Below are positions 26,681 to 35,818 of a DNA stretch of 64,000 nt, in pieces. Within the stretch, counting starts at the first letter, position 1; each line of letters starts with the position of its first letter. The translations under genes were made by a program, and so were the position numbers. The notes under the pieces are model-generated. The model did no database searches and was not told where the DNA came from. It saw only the letters and a list, made by a program, of their open reading frames with translations. This stretch comes from Levilactobacillus humaensis (lineage in GTDB: Bacteria; Bacillota; Bacilli; Lactobacillales; Lactobacillaceae), in the NCBI RefSeq assembly GCF_024345185.1, contig NZ_BROB01000002.1, positions 60,065 to 124,064 on the forward strand. Reading direction: 5' to 3'.

Positions 26681-26768
26681 CGCCGACTCCCCCAATCCAT
26701 CAGCTAATAACGCGGTAGTGACGCCGCTTGAGGCCCCGCTACCGCGTGAACACAACGACTAACCGTTC

Positions 26769-27413
26769 CTATTCTGGCGTGTCACTCAACTGCCAAGTCA
26801 TGGTCGAGGTGTAGGTCCCGCCCATTTGCCCAGCTGGTACTGCCAAGGTCACACCCGATGGACTGTAACTCCCATCCCAGATCCCTAAGCCGCCTTTGAG
26901 GGGTGCACTCAAGAGAATCTCGTTGGCATCGGTTCCGTTTAGGCTCAATGACATGCCATCGGGCTTACCGGAAGGGTTGCCAGTGTTGGCCGCCGCAACG
27001 GTTGGTGCTGCCAAGTCCAGTACTGCCCCATTGAGGGTATCCCCAGTGGCATCGGTAAAGGCACTGTTCTTGACTTGAACACTCCAGCCACTGCCTAACC
27101 CAGGGTTGCTAACGCCAATTGGGTTGTCGACCGTAACTGCCGTGTAATTTCCATTGGTTGGGCCGTTAGGGGTAATATTCTTACCGAAACTGATGTTAGG
27201 TGCCGAACTCAACGTGATCGTGGCGTTGGGATCGGTGTCAAATTCAGCTGTCGTGGTGGTGCTTTCACTGGTTGGGCCAACACTAGAGCTGGAACTGCTA
27301 CTGTCACTACTGCTGGTGTCGGTTGTCGCCGCGGCAACGGGAACAATCCCGAAGCCTAAGGCCAACAATGCCGCACCACTCATTAGTGCCGTCTTCATTA
27401 ATCTACGAGTCAT
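26769..27413 (-). CDS. small WxL-domain surface protein
   Basis: 214 residues, start at ATG 27413 with TAAGGAG 8 nt upstream. It has a signal peptide, then a Ser/Thr-rich spacer (TDTSSSDSSSSSSS region), then a WxL domain with SGWSVQVK and a terminal TMTWQLSDTPE. First gene of the WxL/DUF916/WxL-lectin operon. Confidence 0.92.
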   Translation of the reverse strand: MTRRLMKTALMSGAALLALGFGIVPVAAATTDTSSSDSSSSSSSVGPTSESTTTTAEFDTDPNATITLSSAPNISFGKNITPNGPTNGNYTAVTVDNPIGVSNPGLGSGWSVQVKNSAFTDATGDTLNGAVLDLAAPTVAAANTGNPSGKPDGMSLSLNGTDANEILLSAPLKGGLGIWDGSYSPSGVTLAVPAGQMGGTYTSTMTWQLSDTPE

Positions 27414-27611
27414 GGTACTCACTCCTTAGATTGCTCATTTTTAAAACTCACGATTACCAGTTTTGGTGTCAAATGATGGGCCGGTAAACGGCAACCATCC
27501 TTGTGTAACGCACAAAGTGACTCCTGCCGGCCCTGTGATGCGCCGGCTTCTGTTGATAACATCTCAACTGCCTTCGCTTGATTCACTAGAAGATAATAAC
27601 GGGTTCCAAAT
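27414..27611 (-). promoter_or_regulatory. long structured leader of the WxL operon
   Basis: About 200 nt between the WxL start and the next terminator. GGGCCGGCA and TACCGGCCC (about 27478-27535) can pair over a long loop. This may be a 5'UTR structure. No known riboswitch was recognised. Confidence 0.4.
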
Positions 27612-27638
27612 AAAAAGACCAGCTATTTGCTGGTCTTT
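27612..27638 (-). terminator. intrinsic terminator
   Basis: AAAGACCAGC/GCTGGTCTTT followed by TTTATT on the minus strand, directly after the hypothetical gene at 27652. Confidence 0.88.
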
Positions 27639-27651
27639 CGTATCTAGTCGA

Positions 27652-28314
27652 TTAGTTATGGAAGTCGGACACGGTTAGCGCTTGAAGATCATTTAACCAC
27701 TGACCGGTTTCCTGATCGGCCGAGGTGCTGACCTGAAACCCTAACGGCGTAAAGAGCGCCCCCACAGCGGTCCATTGCAGGCGATCGGCCGCGACCAGAC
27801 TGGTGACTAGCTGATCACGCTGACTCGCCGTAACCGGCACGGCACTGACGGTTAATAAGTTCACCGCTAGTTGCTGGGCCAGGACTCTGGTGAAGTCTGC
27901 TGGTTCTAGCCGTCCAGTTAACTGTCGTCGCGTCGCTAGTGGGACAACGGGGACTTCTCGCCACAGGAATTTTTCCCAATGGTTGAGTTGCCCGCTGAGC
28001 ACGGCATAAAACTGCCAGGGAACCTGATTGCCGATTCGTTTCAATGTGGCGGTTGTCATCGTGGCCACATCCCACTGAATCTGCTCGGGTCCCGCCGCCA
28101 AGGCTGTTTCTAGCCATTCGCTGAAGAATCGCTGCACGGTTGCGTCCACGATCGCCGGCAACTTGACCCCCTGGACCAAGTGGTATCGGCCTAACAGAAA
28201 GTCTTCGACCTGGTCCCAAGCCAAGACATTGCCGGCCTGTTGCTGTTTGCGCCGGCGAAGCTGTTTGAGTTGTTTGGTGCGACTCGATTTCCCAAATTTA
28301 CCTGGACGACTCAT
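27652..28314 (-). CDS. hypothetical protein with basic N-terminus
   Basis: 220 residues, cytoplasmic, not recognised. The first 30 residues are strongly basic (GKSSRTKQLKQLRRRKQQQ), as in nucleic-acid-binding or ribosome-associated proteins. The remainder is mostly helical and Trp/Gln-rich. It starts 15 nt after the amino-acid permease stop with AAGGGAAG before the ATG, so the two genes probably share a transcript. No function is assigned. Confidence 0.75.
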   Translation of the reverse strand: MSRPGKFGKSSRTKQLKQLRRRKQQQAGNVLAWDQVEDFLLGRYHLVQGVKLPAIVDATVQRFFSEWLETALAAGPEQIQWDVATMTTATLKRIGNQVPWQFYAVLSGQLNHWEKFLWREVPVVPLATRRQLTGRLEPADFTRVLAQQLAVNLLTVSAVPVTASQRDQLVTSLVAADRLQWTAVGALFTPLGFQVSTSADQETGQWLNDLQALTVSDFHN

Positions 28315-28329
28315 GACGGACTTCCCTTC

Positions 28330-29694
28330 TTAACGTTTAGCGGCTTCCCGTGGTTGGTATTTTCTAAAGTAAATGAACGTCATAATCGCCAGGAAGACGA
28401 CCCCAACTAGGATGGACACCCGCGTCTCTGGATTCAAGAACATGAAGATTAACGTAATGCTCAGGAAGACCAACGTAATGTAGTTGGACCACGGCGCAAA
28501 CGGCATCTTGAAGGGGTGTTCGGCCATGTGTTCCTGGTTTTGCTTCCGGAATTCGATCTCACTAATCAGGATCACGAACCACGGCACCATCCCAGGTAAC
28601 ACACTTGAACTGTAAACCATGACGAAAATTTGACTGGCATCCTTGAAGTACATTGGCAGGACCACATTTAACACGATCCCAATCCCGATACCCACGGAGA
28701 TGGCCACGACGGAATAGAATGGCACCCCATGGCGGTTCAACAGCGTTGCCTTCCGAGGCAGTTGCCCCTTCTCGGCTAACGTGAAGGCCATCCGACTGGC
28801 ACTGTAGATTCCGGAGTTAGACCCAGAGAGGGCCGCCGTAATCACAACGAAGTTAATGATCGATGCCGCTGCGGTAATCCCAATCTTGGCAAAGGTTTCA
28901 ACGAATGGTGACCCCAATTGATTCAGCTCATCCCAAGGGTAGATGCTGACAATCACGAAGATAGCCCCCACGTAGAAAATCAGAATCCGCGCCACAGTCG
29001 AGCGAATCGCATTGACCAACGTGTGTTGCGGGTTCTCCGCCTCACCGGCTGTGACCCCGATTAATTCGATGCCTTGATACGACGCCAGCACGATGGCTAA
29101 CGCGTAGATAAAGCCCTTGGCCCCACCGGTAAAGAAGCCCCCGTGCGTCCAGAGATTGCTGATCCCGACCGCATGGCCGCCATTGCCGAAACCAAAGAGG
29201 ATCACACCCAAGCCGGCAATAATCATCAGGATAATTGTGACGACCTTGATCAAGGCAAACCAGAATTCCAATTCCCCAAACATTCTTACGGAGATCAGGT
29301 TGGCAATGCACAGGAAGGTAATCGCGACGAGGCCAGGAATCCAGTCTGGCAAATTTGGCCACCAGAAACGGAAATAACCACCCAGGGCGATCATTTCACT
29401 CATACCCACGACAATGAATTGGAAGATATTACTCCACGCGGTCAAGAAACCAAAGACCGGGTGCATGTATTCCGAAGCGAAGGTCGCAAAGGAACCTGTT
29501 GTGGGATGGACGTATAGCATTTCTCCCAGGGCTCGCATGATTAAATACAGGAAGACTCCCGAGATGACGTAGGCGATTAAAACTGACGGCCCCGTCCACT
29601 TGATGGTGGAACCAGACCCCATGAATAATCCCACGCCGATCGTTCCGCCTAACGCAATCATCTGCATTTGACGGGCACTCAGTTTCCGTTGCAA
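28330..29694 (-). CDS. amino acid permease (APC family, AAT branch)
   Basis: 454-residue secondary transporter with twelve predicted helices. The first helix motif IALGGTIGVGLFMGSGSTIK is the substrate and proton site of the AAT/GABA-permease type, followed by VHPTTGSFATFASEYMHP. Starts with TTG behind AAGGA. The specific amino acid cannot be deduced. An RptA element lies 48 nt upstream on the opposite strand. Confidence 0.93.
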   Translation of the reverse strand: MQRKLSARQMQMIALGGTIGVGLFMGSGSTIKWTGPSVLIAYVISGVFLYLIMRALGEMLYVHPTTGSFATFASEYMHPVFGFLTAWSNIFQFIVVGMSEMIALGGYFRFWWPNLPDWIPGLVAITFLCIANLISVRMFGELEFWFALIKVVTIILMIIAGLGVILFGFGNGGHAVGISNLWTHGGFFTGGAKGFIYALAIVLASYQGIELIGVTAGEAENPQHTLVNAIRSTVARILIFYVGAIFVIVSIYPWDELNQLGSPFVETFAKIGITAAASIINFVVITAALSGSNSGIYSASRMAFTLAEKGQLPRKATLLNRHGVPFYSVVAISVGIGIGIVLNVVLPMYFKDASQIFVMVYSSSVLPGMVPWFVILISEIEFRKQNQEHMAEHPFKMPFAPWSNYITLVFLSITLIFMFLNPETRVSILVGVVFLAIMTFIYFRKYQPREAAKR

Positions 29695-29740
29695 TCTAAT
29701 TCCTTCTTTCTACTCGTTCTTTTCTTTCGTTCTTTAAGTT

Positions 29741-29930
29741 TCCACCTTCGGTGGACAGGACTTCACCCTATGGGACACGTCCGAAGCCAAAGGGCGGTCT
29801 TCGAACTCGCCTTTAAGCCCCACAAAAACCGTGGGTCTTAAAGGCGGCCCGTGCTGTAAGGCCGGCACAGGTCAGCCAGCCTAACACCACCGACACAGGG
29901 TGAAGTCCCGTCCACCTACGGCTAAGTTTA
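29741..29930 (+). repeat. RptA copy 4 (divergent sequence, conserved fold)
   Basis: Sequence differs strongly from copies 1-3 but the fold is kept: outer helix GGACTTCACCCT (29759-29770) with AGGGTGAAGTCC (29897-29908), 12 bp perfect; inner arm GCCTTTAAG/CTTAAAGGC; conserved TAAGGCCG and CTAACACCACCG. The orientation is plus, although no plus-strand gene lies upstream. It is in the intergenic region between the permease start and the acetyltransferase end. Confidence 0.78.
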
Positions 29931-30152
29931 GTCGATCAATACTTGCCTAGCTTATCTTGCTTCAACAGATATCGTGTTCAGACTGTTGCGGTTTTTTTAT
30001 CAAAGTTAGCCAATTTTTACAAATAGCTTCGCAAGAACCAAATAAAAACCCATGAAGGTATGCTACCTGGTTCTGATGAAATTGGCAATAGGCTAAAATA
30101 GATCTATTCATCATTATGCCGCACCACCGGCGTTTATTCAAACTCGGTGCAT

Positions 30153-30198
30153 AAAAAAAGGCCCCCACAATCGGTCAAGACCGGTGCTAGAGGGACCT
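30153..30198 (-). terminator. intrinsic terminator of the acetyltransferase gene
   Basis: Hairpin with arms around GGTCCCTCTAGCACCGGTC and GACCGATTGTGGGGGCC, followed by TTTTTTT on the minus strand. Confidence 0.8.
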
Positions 30199-30207
30199 CC
30201 TGAAAAA

Positions 30208-30726
30208 TTAAACTTGCTTCTCGTAAACGTAGCATTCGTCGGTTGGGTGATAAACGCCCACGATCCGGCCGACACGTTGGAAACCAAACTTTTCGATTAA
30301 GTGTTGCATCTTCGCATTATCCTTGTGCGTATCGATCCGGATGCTGTTGGCATCTGGATGATTTTCGGCAATGTAGTCGAAGAGATCCCGGAACAATTGT
30401 GAGGCGTAGCCCTTCCCCTGGTGATGGGAGAAAATGGCAACCCGGTGAACCGTCACGTATTTAGTCGTATCGGACAACCATTCGCCTTCCAAAGTATCGT
30501 AGGAATTGTCTGGCGCTTCAATCACAGCCGCCACACCCAACGTTTCGTGGTCGTCACTGTTGTAGATGACGGCCCGGCCGTTGTCGATGTCACTGGCAAT
30601 CACGTCGCGGTTAGGATATTCATTCTGCCATTGGTCAATACCGGCATCGGCTAATTGCTTTTTGCCGTCCTCGATGATGTCGCAGATTAAGTCCAGTTCT
30701 TCGGGTTTTGCTTTACGTAAATACAT
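30208..30726 (-). CDS. GNAT-family N-acetyltransferase
   Basis: 172 residues, acetyl-CoA-dependent acetyltransferase fold. The acetyl-CoA loop is FSHHQGKGYASQLFRDLFDY, and the C-terminal strand EKFGFQRVGRI is typical. The ATG has GAGGTG upstream. The substrate is not predictable. Confidence 0.9.
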   Translation of the reverse strand: MYLRKAKPEELDLICDIIEDGKKQLADAGIDQWQNEYPNRDVIASDIDNGRAVIYNSDDHETLGVAAVIEAPDNSYDTLEGEWLSDTTKYVTVHRVAIFSHHQGKGYASQLFRDLFDYIAENHPDANSIRIDTHKDNAKMQHLIEKFGFQRVGRIVGVYHPTDECYVYEKQV

Positions 30727-31103
30727 GGATAATCACCTCAATAAAATTTCTAGTTAGAATTAGTCCAGCGCGTTACTTTCGCTGGGTGCGACAAACCGAT
30801 TGTCAGACGATTCATCGCAAATTGGTCGGCGTCCACCCCATGAGGTGCTGCTAATCACAACAGCTCACGAGTACGGTTCACCAACTCAAAACACGGGTTA
30901 AACGCAATAACCTTACCGTCAGGTACCGGCGAAGGTTATTATCAGACTTCAGAACATTATAGCCTTTTTCGGTGGGATCCCCTAGCAAAAAGACGCAACT
31001 CTCAGCGATTTATAATTGAACTCGCTTACATCAATTCGCTATTTATCCAGCGCTTATCGTTGAATAATAATGACCACTTTCGCTCGTTGATTCACGACAA
31101 CTC
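30727..31103. other. non-coding gap upstream of the acetyltransferase
   Basis: About 380 nt. It holds a hairpin AATAACCTT...AAGGTTATT at about 30910-30942 that could be in the acetyltransferase 5'UTR. No known riboswitch or T-box was recognised, and no ORF is convincing. Confidence 0.4.
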
Positions 31104-31145
31104 AGAAGAGGATCTGCGGCCATATCTGGTCGTAGATCCTCTTCT
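31104..31145. terminator. hairpin terminator behind the Dus gene and RptB copy
   Basis: AGAAGAGGATCT and AGATCCTCTTCT form a 12-bp stem. The T-rich tail is better on the plus strand, but the position beyond RptB copy 3 suits the end of the minus-strand dus transcript. Confidence 0.65.
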
Positions 31146-31159
31146 TTATTGCTTCTATT

Positions 31160-31282
31160 GTCGAAACGTGTGGAAAAAGGCAGCCGGCTCCGCTTAACCC
31201 CGATAGGCTCATATTCCAAAGACCAGGAATATCAGCCTATCGACGTTAATGCTCACCGGCTAGGCGCCTTTTTTCACACTCT
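31160..31282 (-). repeat. RptB copy 3: structured 3'UTR repeat
   Basis: Middle helix AGCCGG/CCGGCT replaces AGTCAA/TTGACT of copy 1 with pairing kept; apical stem ATAGGCT/AGCCTAT. Conserved CTCCGCTTAACCCCG and CGACGTTAATGCTCA are present. The CACACTCT end overlaps the first base of the dus stop codon. Confidence 0.87.
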
Positions 31283-32277
31283 TACTTGGTAAATTCCGAT
31301 TCGGCTAACAATTTCCGCACCTCATCCGTCGTGTGGGCCTCCATCATGGCGTTTCGTAGACTAGCGGCATTGCGCTGGTTGCGAACGTAGATCTTGAAGA
31401 ACCGCTTGAGCGAAGGGAAACGTGACGTGTCGAAACGTTTCTCAAAGTCATCATATAGGTCCAGCTGATAGTTCAACAGGCCTAATAATTCCTTGATGTC
31501 ATGTTCCTTTGGTTCTTTTTCAAAGGCGAAGGGACTTGTGAAGATTCCCCGACCGATCATGATCCCATCGACGCCAGGGTGTTCCTGGGCAAGTTCAACC
31601 CCTTGTTGATAGTTTTCAATATCCCCATTGAGCTGAATTAAAGTATCTGGCGCAACCTCATCGCGAAGTTTCAAGATATCATCAATCAGTTCAAAGTGCG
31701 CTGGCACCCGGCTCATTTCCTTCTTCGTCCGCAGGTGAATCGTGAGTAACGGAATATCCTGTTGTAGCAGGAAGGTCAACCAGTCATGCCATTCGTCCAA
31801 ACGACTGTAGCCCAACCGAGTCTTCACGCTGACCGGTAAGCCGGCTGTCTTGGCCGCCGCAATCACGTCCGCTGCGGTATCAAAATTACGAATCAGGTCA
31901 CTCCCACCATGATTCTTGATGACCGTTGAATCCGGACAACCCATGTTAAGATCGATGGCTTCATAACCCATGCCCTTAACGGCCTCAGCGGCTCGTGAGA
32001 AGGCCTCCGGTTCATGCCCCCACAATTGGGCCACGGGCATGTGCGCCTCTTCTGGGGCCACGTAGAGCCGTCCCTGAACCGTAAACTTGGCCTTGGGGTG
32101 CGTCACACTGATCGCATTGGTAAATTCTGTGAAAAAGACGTCAGGTGCGGCGGCACGCGCCACGACCCGGCGGAAGATAGCGTTGGTAACGGCTTCCATG
32201 GGTGCCAAGCTAAAGAAGGGCCGGTTCTCCGCCTTTGCATGGTCCGCAATGTTCTGCCAGTAAGCTGATTCAGACAC
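31282..32277 (-). CDS. tRNA-dihydrouridine synthase
   Basis: Flavin enzyme of 331 residues that reduces uridines in the tRNA D-loop. The TIM barrel begins FFSLAPMEAVTNAIFR, and the catalytic Cys lies in LNMGCPDSTVIKNHGGS. NGDIENYQQG and MIGRGIFTSPFAF bind FMN. It is the Dus subtype common in Lactobacillales. GTG start with AGGAGA upstream. Confidence 0.93.
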   Translation of the reverse strand: MSESAYWQNIADHAKAENRPFFSLAPMEAVTNAIFRRVVARAAAPDVFFTEFTNAISVTHPKAKFTVQGRLYVAPEEAHMPVAQLWGHEPEAFSRAAEAVKGMGYEAIDLNMGCPDSTVIKNHGGSDLIRNFDTAADVIAAAKTAGLPVSVKTRLGYSRLDEWHDWLTFLLQQDIPLLTIHLRTKKEMSRVPAHFELIDDILKLRDEVAPDTLIQLNGDIENYQQGVELAQEHPGVDGIMIGRGIFTSPFAFEKEPKEHDIKELLGLLNYQLDLYDDFEKRFDTSRFPSLKRFFKIYVRNQRNAASLRNAMMEAHTTDEVRKLLAESEFTK

Positions 32278-32412
32278 GATAAAAATCTCCTCTATTAACT
32301 AATTTGTTAAATCCCGGGTAACGCAATCCTTACATTTTACCACGTTTTACATTTGAAACCAGCGAAAAAGATTGTGTCCAAGCGGATTCAGCTTGACGAC
32401 GCCCCTCGAAAA

Positions 32413-32442
32413 CACAAAAATAAGGCCCGGGAGAAGTCCCAG
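32413..32442 (-). terminator. intrinsic terminator
   Basis: GGGTCTGGGA / TCCCGGGCC with TTATTTTT on the minus strand, behind the RptB remnant that follows the secreted propeller-like protein gene. Confidence 0.7.
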
Positions 32443-32470
32443 ACCCTTGTGTATCTCCAAATTTATATGG

Positions 32471-32509
32471 CCGAAACGTGCGCCAGCTAACCGCCTTCTG
32501 TCACACTCT
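32471..32509 (-). repeat. RptB remnant (apical part deleted)
   Basis: Only the two outer ends remain: CCGAAACGTGCG and CAGCTAACCGCCTTCTGTCACACTCT. The centre is missing. The CACACTCT end lies 7 nt from the stop of the next gene, in the same orientation as full copies. Confidence 0.7.
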
Positions 32510-32516
32510 CCGTTCT

Positions 32517-33650
32517 TTAAAATGACAATTTCAAAAGTTCTGCCCCACGGTTCATAGCCAAGTAACCTTGACCATTCTTGGCAAAGGAGAGGCCCTCGAA
32601 TTCCCGATGGCTAGCGAAGACGGACGCCTGAACATCCTTGGGCTTAACCTGACGCTTCAAAAGCTTCTTAACGGGTACCGAAGACAGTGAGTCATCACTG
32701 ACCAGGTAGAGGCGATCGTTGTGTGGATTGTAGGCAATGGCCTGATGCGTTTGCCCTGGACGATTAGCCAGACTCTGCATCAATAGGTTGAAGTGCACAC
32801 CCTTGGTCGACATCGTTCCCTGATAAATCCGGACGGCATGCTTCCCACTGTAGCTACTAAAGTAGGCCCGGCCTTGGCTATCAAAGGTCAGATTGCTATT
32901 AACTGCGATCCGCACACCGTGCTTGTTGACCAACCGGTAGGCCACCGTATTCGTTGGCTTCAACGTCTTCAATGAGACCTTGACGGCATCTCCATATTGA
33001 CCCGCCTTACCCGTCGTCTTAGTGAACCAGAGTTGCTTGTTCTTCGGATTGTAGGCAAGTGATTGGCAATGACCGATGTCAAAGGTAGGACCCTCGTGAA
33101 CGCCGGCGAGGAGCTTCCGCTGTTGACTGGTTGCGCGCCCCTTGGAATGGGCATTCGACGCCCGCCGCAGCAGGTCCATATTTGACGTTTCACCGCCGAG
33201 AAGCCGGTGGATCTTGCTGAGATCATACTTGACGATCCAGCCGCGAGTCCCCCCACTCGACTTCAGATAGGCGATGTAAGCCGTCTTGCCATCCGGCGTG
33301 ATAACGACGCTCTGAGGATCGGCCCAGTCACCAGAATGGTGCACGGTGACCGGCAAGTATAGACTGGTCTTCAGCGTCGCGCGCTTGCCCCGAACGGTAT
33401 GATAGACGTCGGGCTTGGTTTGAAATGTGCCCTCGCTTCGATAGGTCGACGAAGTGGCATAGACACTCGGCCGGGAAACAAAGTAATTTTTATTCTTAAT
33501 AAGTTTAATCTTCTTGGCCTCGTAGTTTCCCAAGGCATACTTGGTGCGTACCGCCCCTTGAACCGAACGAGGCGTCATCCCAATCACCGCAAATACCGCG
33601 GTAACCACAACCATTGCTAAAACTTTCCACATGACTCGACTGTCTTTCAT
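32517..33650 (-). CDS. secreted beta-propeller-like protein of unknown function
   Basis: 377 residues. It has an N-terminal signal peptide (about 1-32, VLAMVVVTAVFAVIGM) and then a repetitive beta-rich domain with blade-like segments such as AYNPKNKQLWFTK, NLTFDSQGRAYFSSYSG and AYNPHNDRLYLVSDD. These resemble a seven-blade propeller, probably binding an extracellular ligand or polymer. No catalytic motif was recognised. The role is unknown. Confidence 0.75.
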   Translation of the reverse strand: MKDSRVMWKVLAMVVVTAVFAVIGMTPRSVQGAVRTKYALGNYEAKKIKLIKNKNYFVSRPSVYATSSTYRSEGTFQTKPDVYHTVRGKRATLKTSLYLPVTVHHSGDWADPQSVVITPDGKTAYIAYLKSSGGTRGWIVKYDLSKIHRLLGGETSNMDLLRRASNAHSKGRATSQQRKLLAGVHEGPTFDIGHCQSLAYNPKNKQLWFTKTTGKAGQYGDAVKVSLKTLKPTNTVAYRLVNKHGVRIAVNSNLTFDSQGRAYFSSYSGKHAVRIYQGTMSTKGVHFNLLMQSLANRPGQTHQAIAYNPHNDRLYLVSDDSLSSVPVKKLLKRQVKPKDVQASVFASHREFEGLSFAKNGQGYLAMNRGAELLKLSF

Positions 33651-33790
33651 TCTGACTCTCCCCTAATCAATTGAATTCTACGCTGGCCGCTAGCGGTAGT
33701 CCGAGCGGCCCCCTCAAATATCCATTATACCGCTAATGATGAACCCTACAATATATATTTAGTCTGTTAGTGACGTGCACATAACCAACG

Positions 33791-33847
33791 AAAAAAGCCC
33801 CTGGGTAACGGTCCTCACAAATTCGAGAACCCGTTACCTAGGGGCCT
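33791..33847 (-). terminator. intrinsic terminator of the PadR-DUF1700-DUF4097 operon
   Basis: AGGCCCCTAGGTAACGGG pairs with CCGTTACCCAGGGGCT and is followed by TTTTTT on the minus strand. Confidence 0.88.
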
Positions 33848-33857
33848 ATCCATTAAG

Positions 33858-34832
33858 CTAATCGGCTGATGCTGACCCTTGCTTACCCACGGTAATGTCA
33901 CCATCATCCGCATGGAGTACGTACTGTGTCGCGGCCTTAGGTGCGAGGCGGAACCCGCTACGTCGTGATCGGCCCCAGATAGTAATATCGCCCATATCAT
34001 CATCGGCATTGGTGACCTTCACAGAAGTTGGCATTGTGGCGTGAATATCGCCATCCCCGGTCTCGGCTTTCAATTGGCCCTTCAGATGATTGTCCTGTAA
34101 ATGAACATCCCCATCATCCGTGGAAATCCGGCCGCCGCCGAGCGTCGTTTCACTCAAACGAATATCCCCACTACCGGAATCCAGGCGATTGTCATTGCCC
34201 GTCAAATGACTGCTAGATATCCCCGTATCTCCATCGGTCGTCACGACCGACAACTGTTTGGCCCGCAGCTGGGAAGCCCAGACATCCCCATTACTGGAGT
34301 CAACACTGACGTCATTTTTAACGCGCAGGTCCATCATGCTGACATCGTCGGTATTGGCCACCTTAACGTTATCGGCAGTCAGTCCACGAAGTGAAATCGA
34401 TCCACTCCCCTGTTTGACCGTAATGTCTTTCAGTTGCTTCCCCCGCGGAACCGTCACCAAGACGCCGCCCTTATCGAAGGTGTGGTCTTCCCCAAAGATC
34501 GTGACGCTAGAAATGTTCGATGATCCGCCATCTGTAATAGCCAACGTCCCCTTGGCTACTTTCACTTTTGGAGTGGACTGTGCATGGTTCACGTAGCTCA
34601 CCGTGACTCGACTGGTATCGCCGGACTTAACCGTGACCGAAGCCGGACTGTCGATTGTAATCCGCTGATAGTTTCCCGGATTAGTCGACGTCTTAGCGTG
34701 TTCCAACGTCTTCAATCCACGACTTGAATGATTCCAGACAACAGATTTGTCCCCGTGATTTTTCCAGCCGATACCGAGTAAAATGGCCCCCAAGACCATT
34801 AAGATCAGACTGATTTTTAAACTCTTTTTCAT
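33858..34832 (-). CDS. DUF4097 beta-helix membrane-anchored protein
   Basis: 324 residues: one N-terminal membrane helix (about 7-23), then a DUF4097 right-handed beta-strand repeat domain with many short repeats ending in DGD or SGD (for example TTDGDTGI, DSGSGDIRL, TDDGDVHL, ETGDGDIHA). It resembles LiaG-type envelope proteins. It starts by ATGA overlap with the DUF1700 stop, so the two are translationally coupled. It probably acts at the outer membrane face in cell-envelope stress (family inference). Confidence 0.87.
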   Translation of the reverse strand: MKKSLKISLILMVLGAILLGIGWKNHGDKSVVWNHSSRGLKTLEHAKTSTNPGNYQRITIDSPASVTVKSGDTSRVTVSYVNHAQSTPKVKVAKGTLAITDGGSSNISSVTIFGEDHTFDKGGVLVTVPRGKQLKDITVKQGSGSISLRGLTADNVKVANTDDVSMMDLRVKNDVSVDSSNGDVWASQLRAKQLSVVTTDGDTGISSSHLTGNDNRLDSGSGDIRLSETTLGGGRISTDDGDVHLQDNHLKGQLKAETGDGDIHATMPTSVKVTNADDDMGDITIWGRSRRSGFRLAPKAATQYVLHADDGDITVGKQGSASAD

Positions 34833-35470
34833 AGCTTATGCCCCCGTTCTGCGCGGCTCCGCGGAATAAATCGCTGATAAATCTTCTTAGCGAGCCACGA
34901 CAATCCCCCAATAACCCAACTGCTAACCCATTTAAGGACTAACCAGCCTAACAGACTGGCTCCCAGGAAGAATAGGCCCACGCCGAGGTAAAAGATCCCC
35001 GTCCACGGCGCTTGAAATAGCATAATGATCCCGACAACTAGGCCAACGACTCCCAGAGCCACGATGCTGAGAAAGACCGCCAAGACCGCCACAATCAGGC
35101 CAAATAGCACCGCCGCAAAGGCAATGAATAGGGCCACAACCAGTAACAGAATAGGAATCGTCACCGGTGCCGATAACATGGCTAAGATAATTAGCCACAC
35201 CGTCCGCACATTACTCTTAGTCGCCTGAACCATGGACCGCGACTGCGGTGTATCAGCATCGGCCTTGTCCTTTTCGTTCATTCGAATCGAATAGTCGGCC
35301 AATACCTTACGGGCTAAGGACCGTGGGGATCCCAATTCATCCACGGCCCCCTGATACGACTCAATTCCTGCGTCCAATAGGTATTCCTTATAGTATTCCA
35401 CGACTTCCTGTTGCTCTGCCGTGGTCAATTGCCCTAATAATTTTTCGACTGCGCGTATGTAATCAGTCAT
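34829..35470 (-). CDS. DUF1700 (HAAS-domain) membrane protein
   Basis: 213 residues. The N-terminal ~75 residues are the HAAS segment (EKLLGQLTTAEQQEVVEYY, GAVDELGSPRSLARKVLADY), followed by four hydrophobic helices and a basic tail. It overlaps the PadR gene by 8 nt and the DUF4097 gene by 4 nt. Family knowledge: such trios sense or respond to envelope damage, the HAAS part linking the PadR-like regulator to membrane components. Confidence 0.88.
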   Translation of the reverse strand: MTDYIRAVEKLLGQLTTAEQQEVVEYYKEYLLDAGIESYQGAVDELGSPRSLARKVLADYSIRMNEKDKADADTPQSRSMVQATKSNVRTVWLIILAMLSAPVTIPILLLVVALFIAFAAVLFGLIVAVLAVFLSIVALGVVGLVVGIIMLFQAPWTGIFYLGVGLFFLGASLLGWLVLKWVSSWVIGGLSWLAKKIYQRFIPRSRAERGHKL

Positions 35471-35780
35471 CTGTCTTCCCCTCCAATAACTGTGAAATGG
35501 CTTGATTGAAGTCTTGCCAATCCGCCTGAATCTCTACCAAACGATCGCGTCCACTTGCCGTTAAACGATAGTAACGACGGTTGCGGCCCTGATAGGGTTC
35601 GTCATAGGTCTCTAGCCAGCCATTTTTCTTCAGCCGGCGCAACACGGGATACAACGTGGATTCTGAAATCGGCAAGAGCTGGCGGACTTCCTGCGTTAGC
35701 GTGTACCCGTAATGATCCTGCTGGGTTAACAAGCCCAACACACTGCCGTCGAGTAGCTCGGTCGGTACTTGAATGGCCAT
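35463..35780 (-). CDS. PadR-family transcriptional regulator (short form)
   Basis: 105 residues: winged helix with GYTLTQEVRQLLPISESTLY and VLRRLKKNGWLETY, then a short C-terminal helix. First gene of the DUF1700/DUF4097 operon. A palindrome in its promoter region (35797-35818) suggests autoregulation. Confidence 0.92.
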   Translation of the reverse strand: MAIQVPTELLDGSVLGLLTQQDHYGYTLTQEVRQLLPISESTLYPVLRRLKKNGWLETYDEPYQGRNRRYYRLTASGRDRLVEIQADWQDFNQAISQLLEGKTDD

Positions 35781-35796
35781 TAGCTTTCCTCCTCAC

Positions 35797-35818
35797 AATA
35801 TTATACGTGATATAATAT
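35797..35818. promoter_or_regulatory. candidate PadR operator/promoter
   Basis: AATATTATACGTGATATAATAT is a near-perfect dyad overlapping -10-like sequences, 17 nt before the padR-like start. It probably binds the encoded regulator (inference from position). Confidence 0.5.

Noticed and set aside
29962..30168. 68-residue minus-strand ORF
   Set aside because: It overlaps the acetyltransferase terminator, has no good ribosome site and shows no domain.
30899..30955. Hairpin upstream of the acetyltransferase as a riboswitch
   Set aside because: No match to a riboswitch signature and no terminator or anti-terminator pair was seen.
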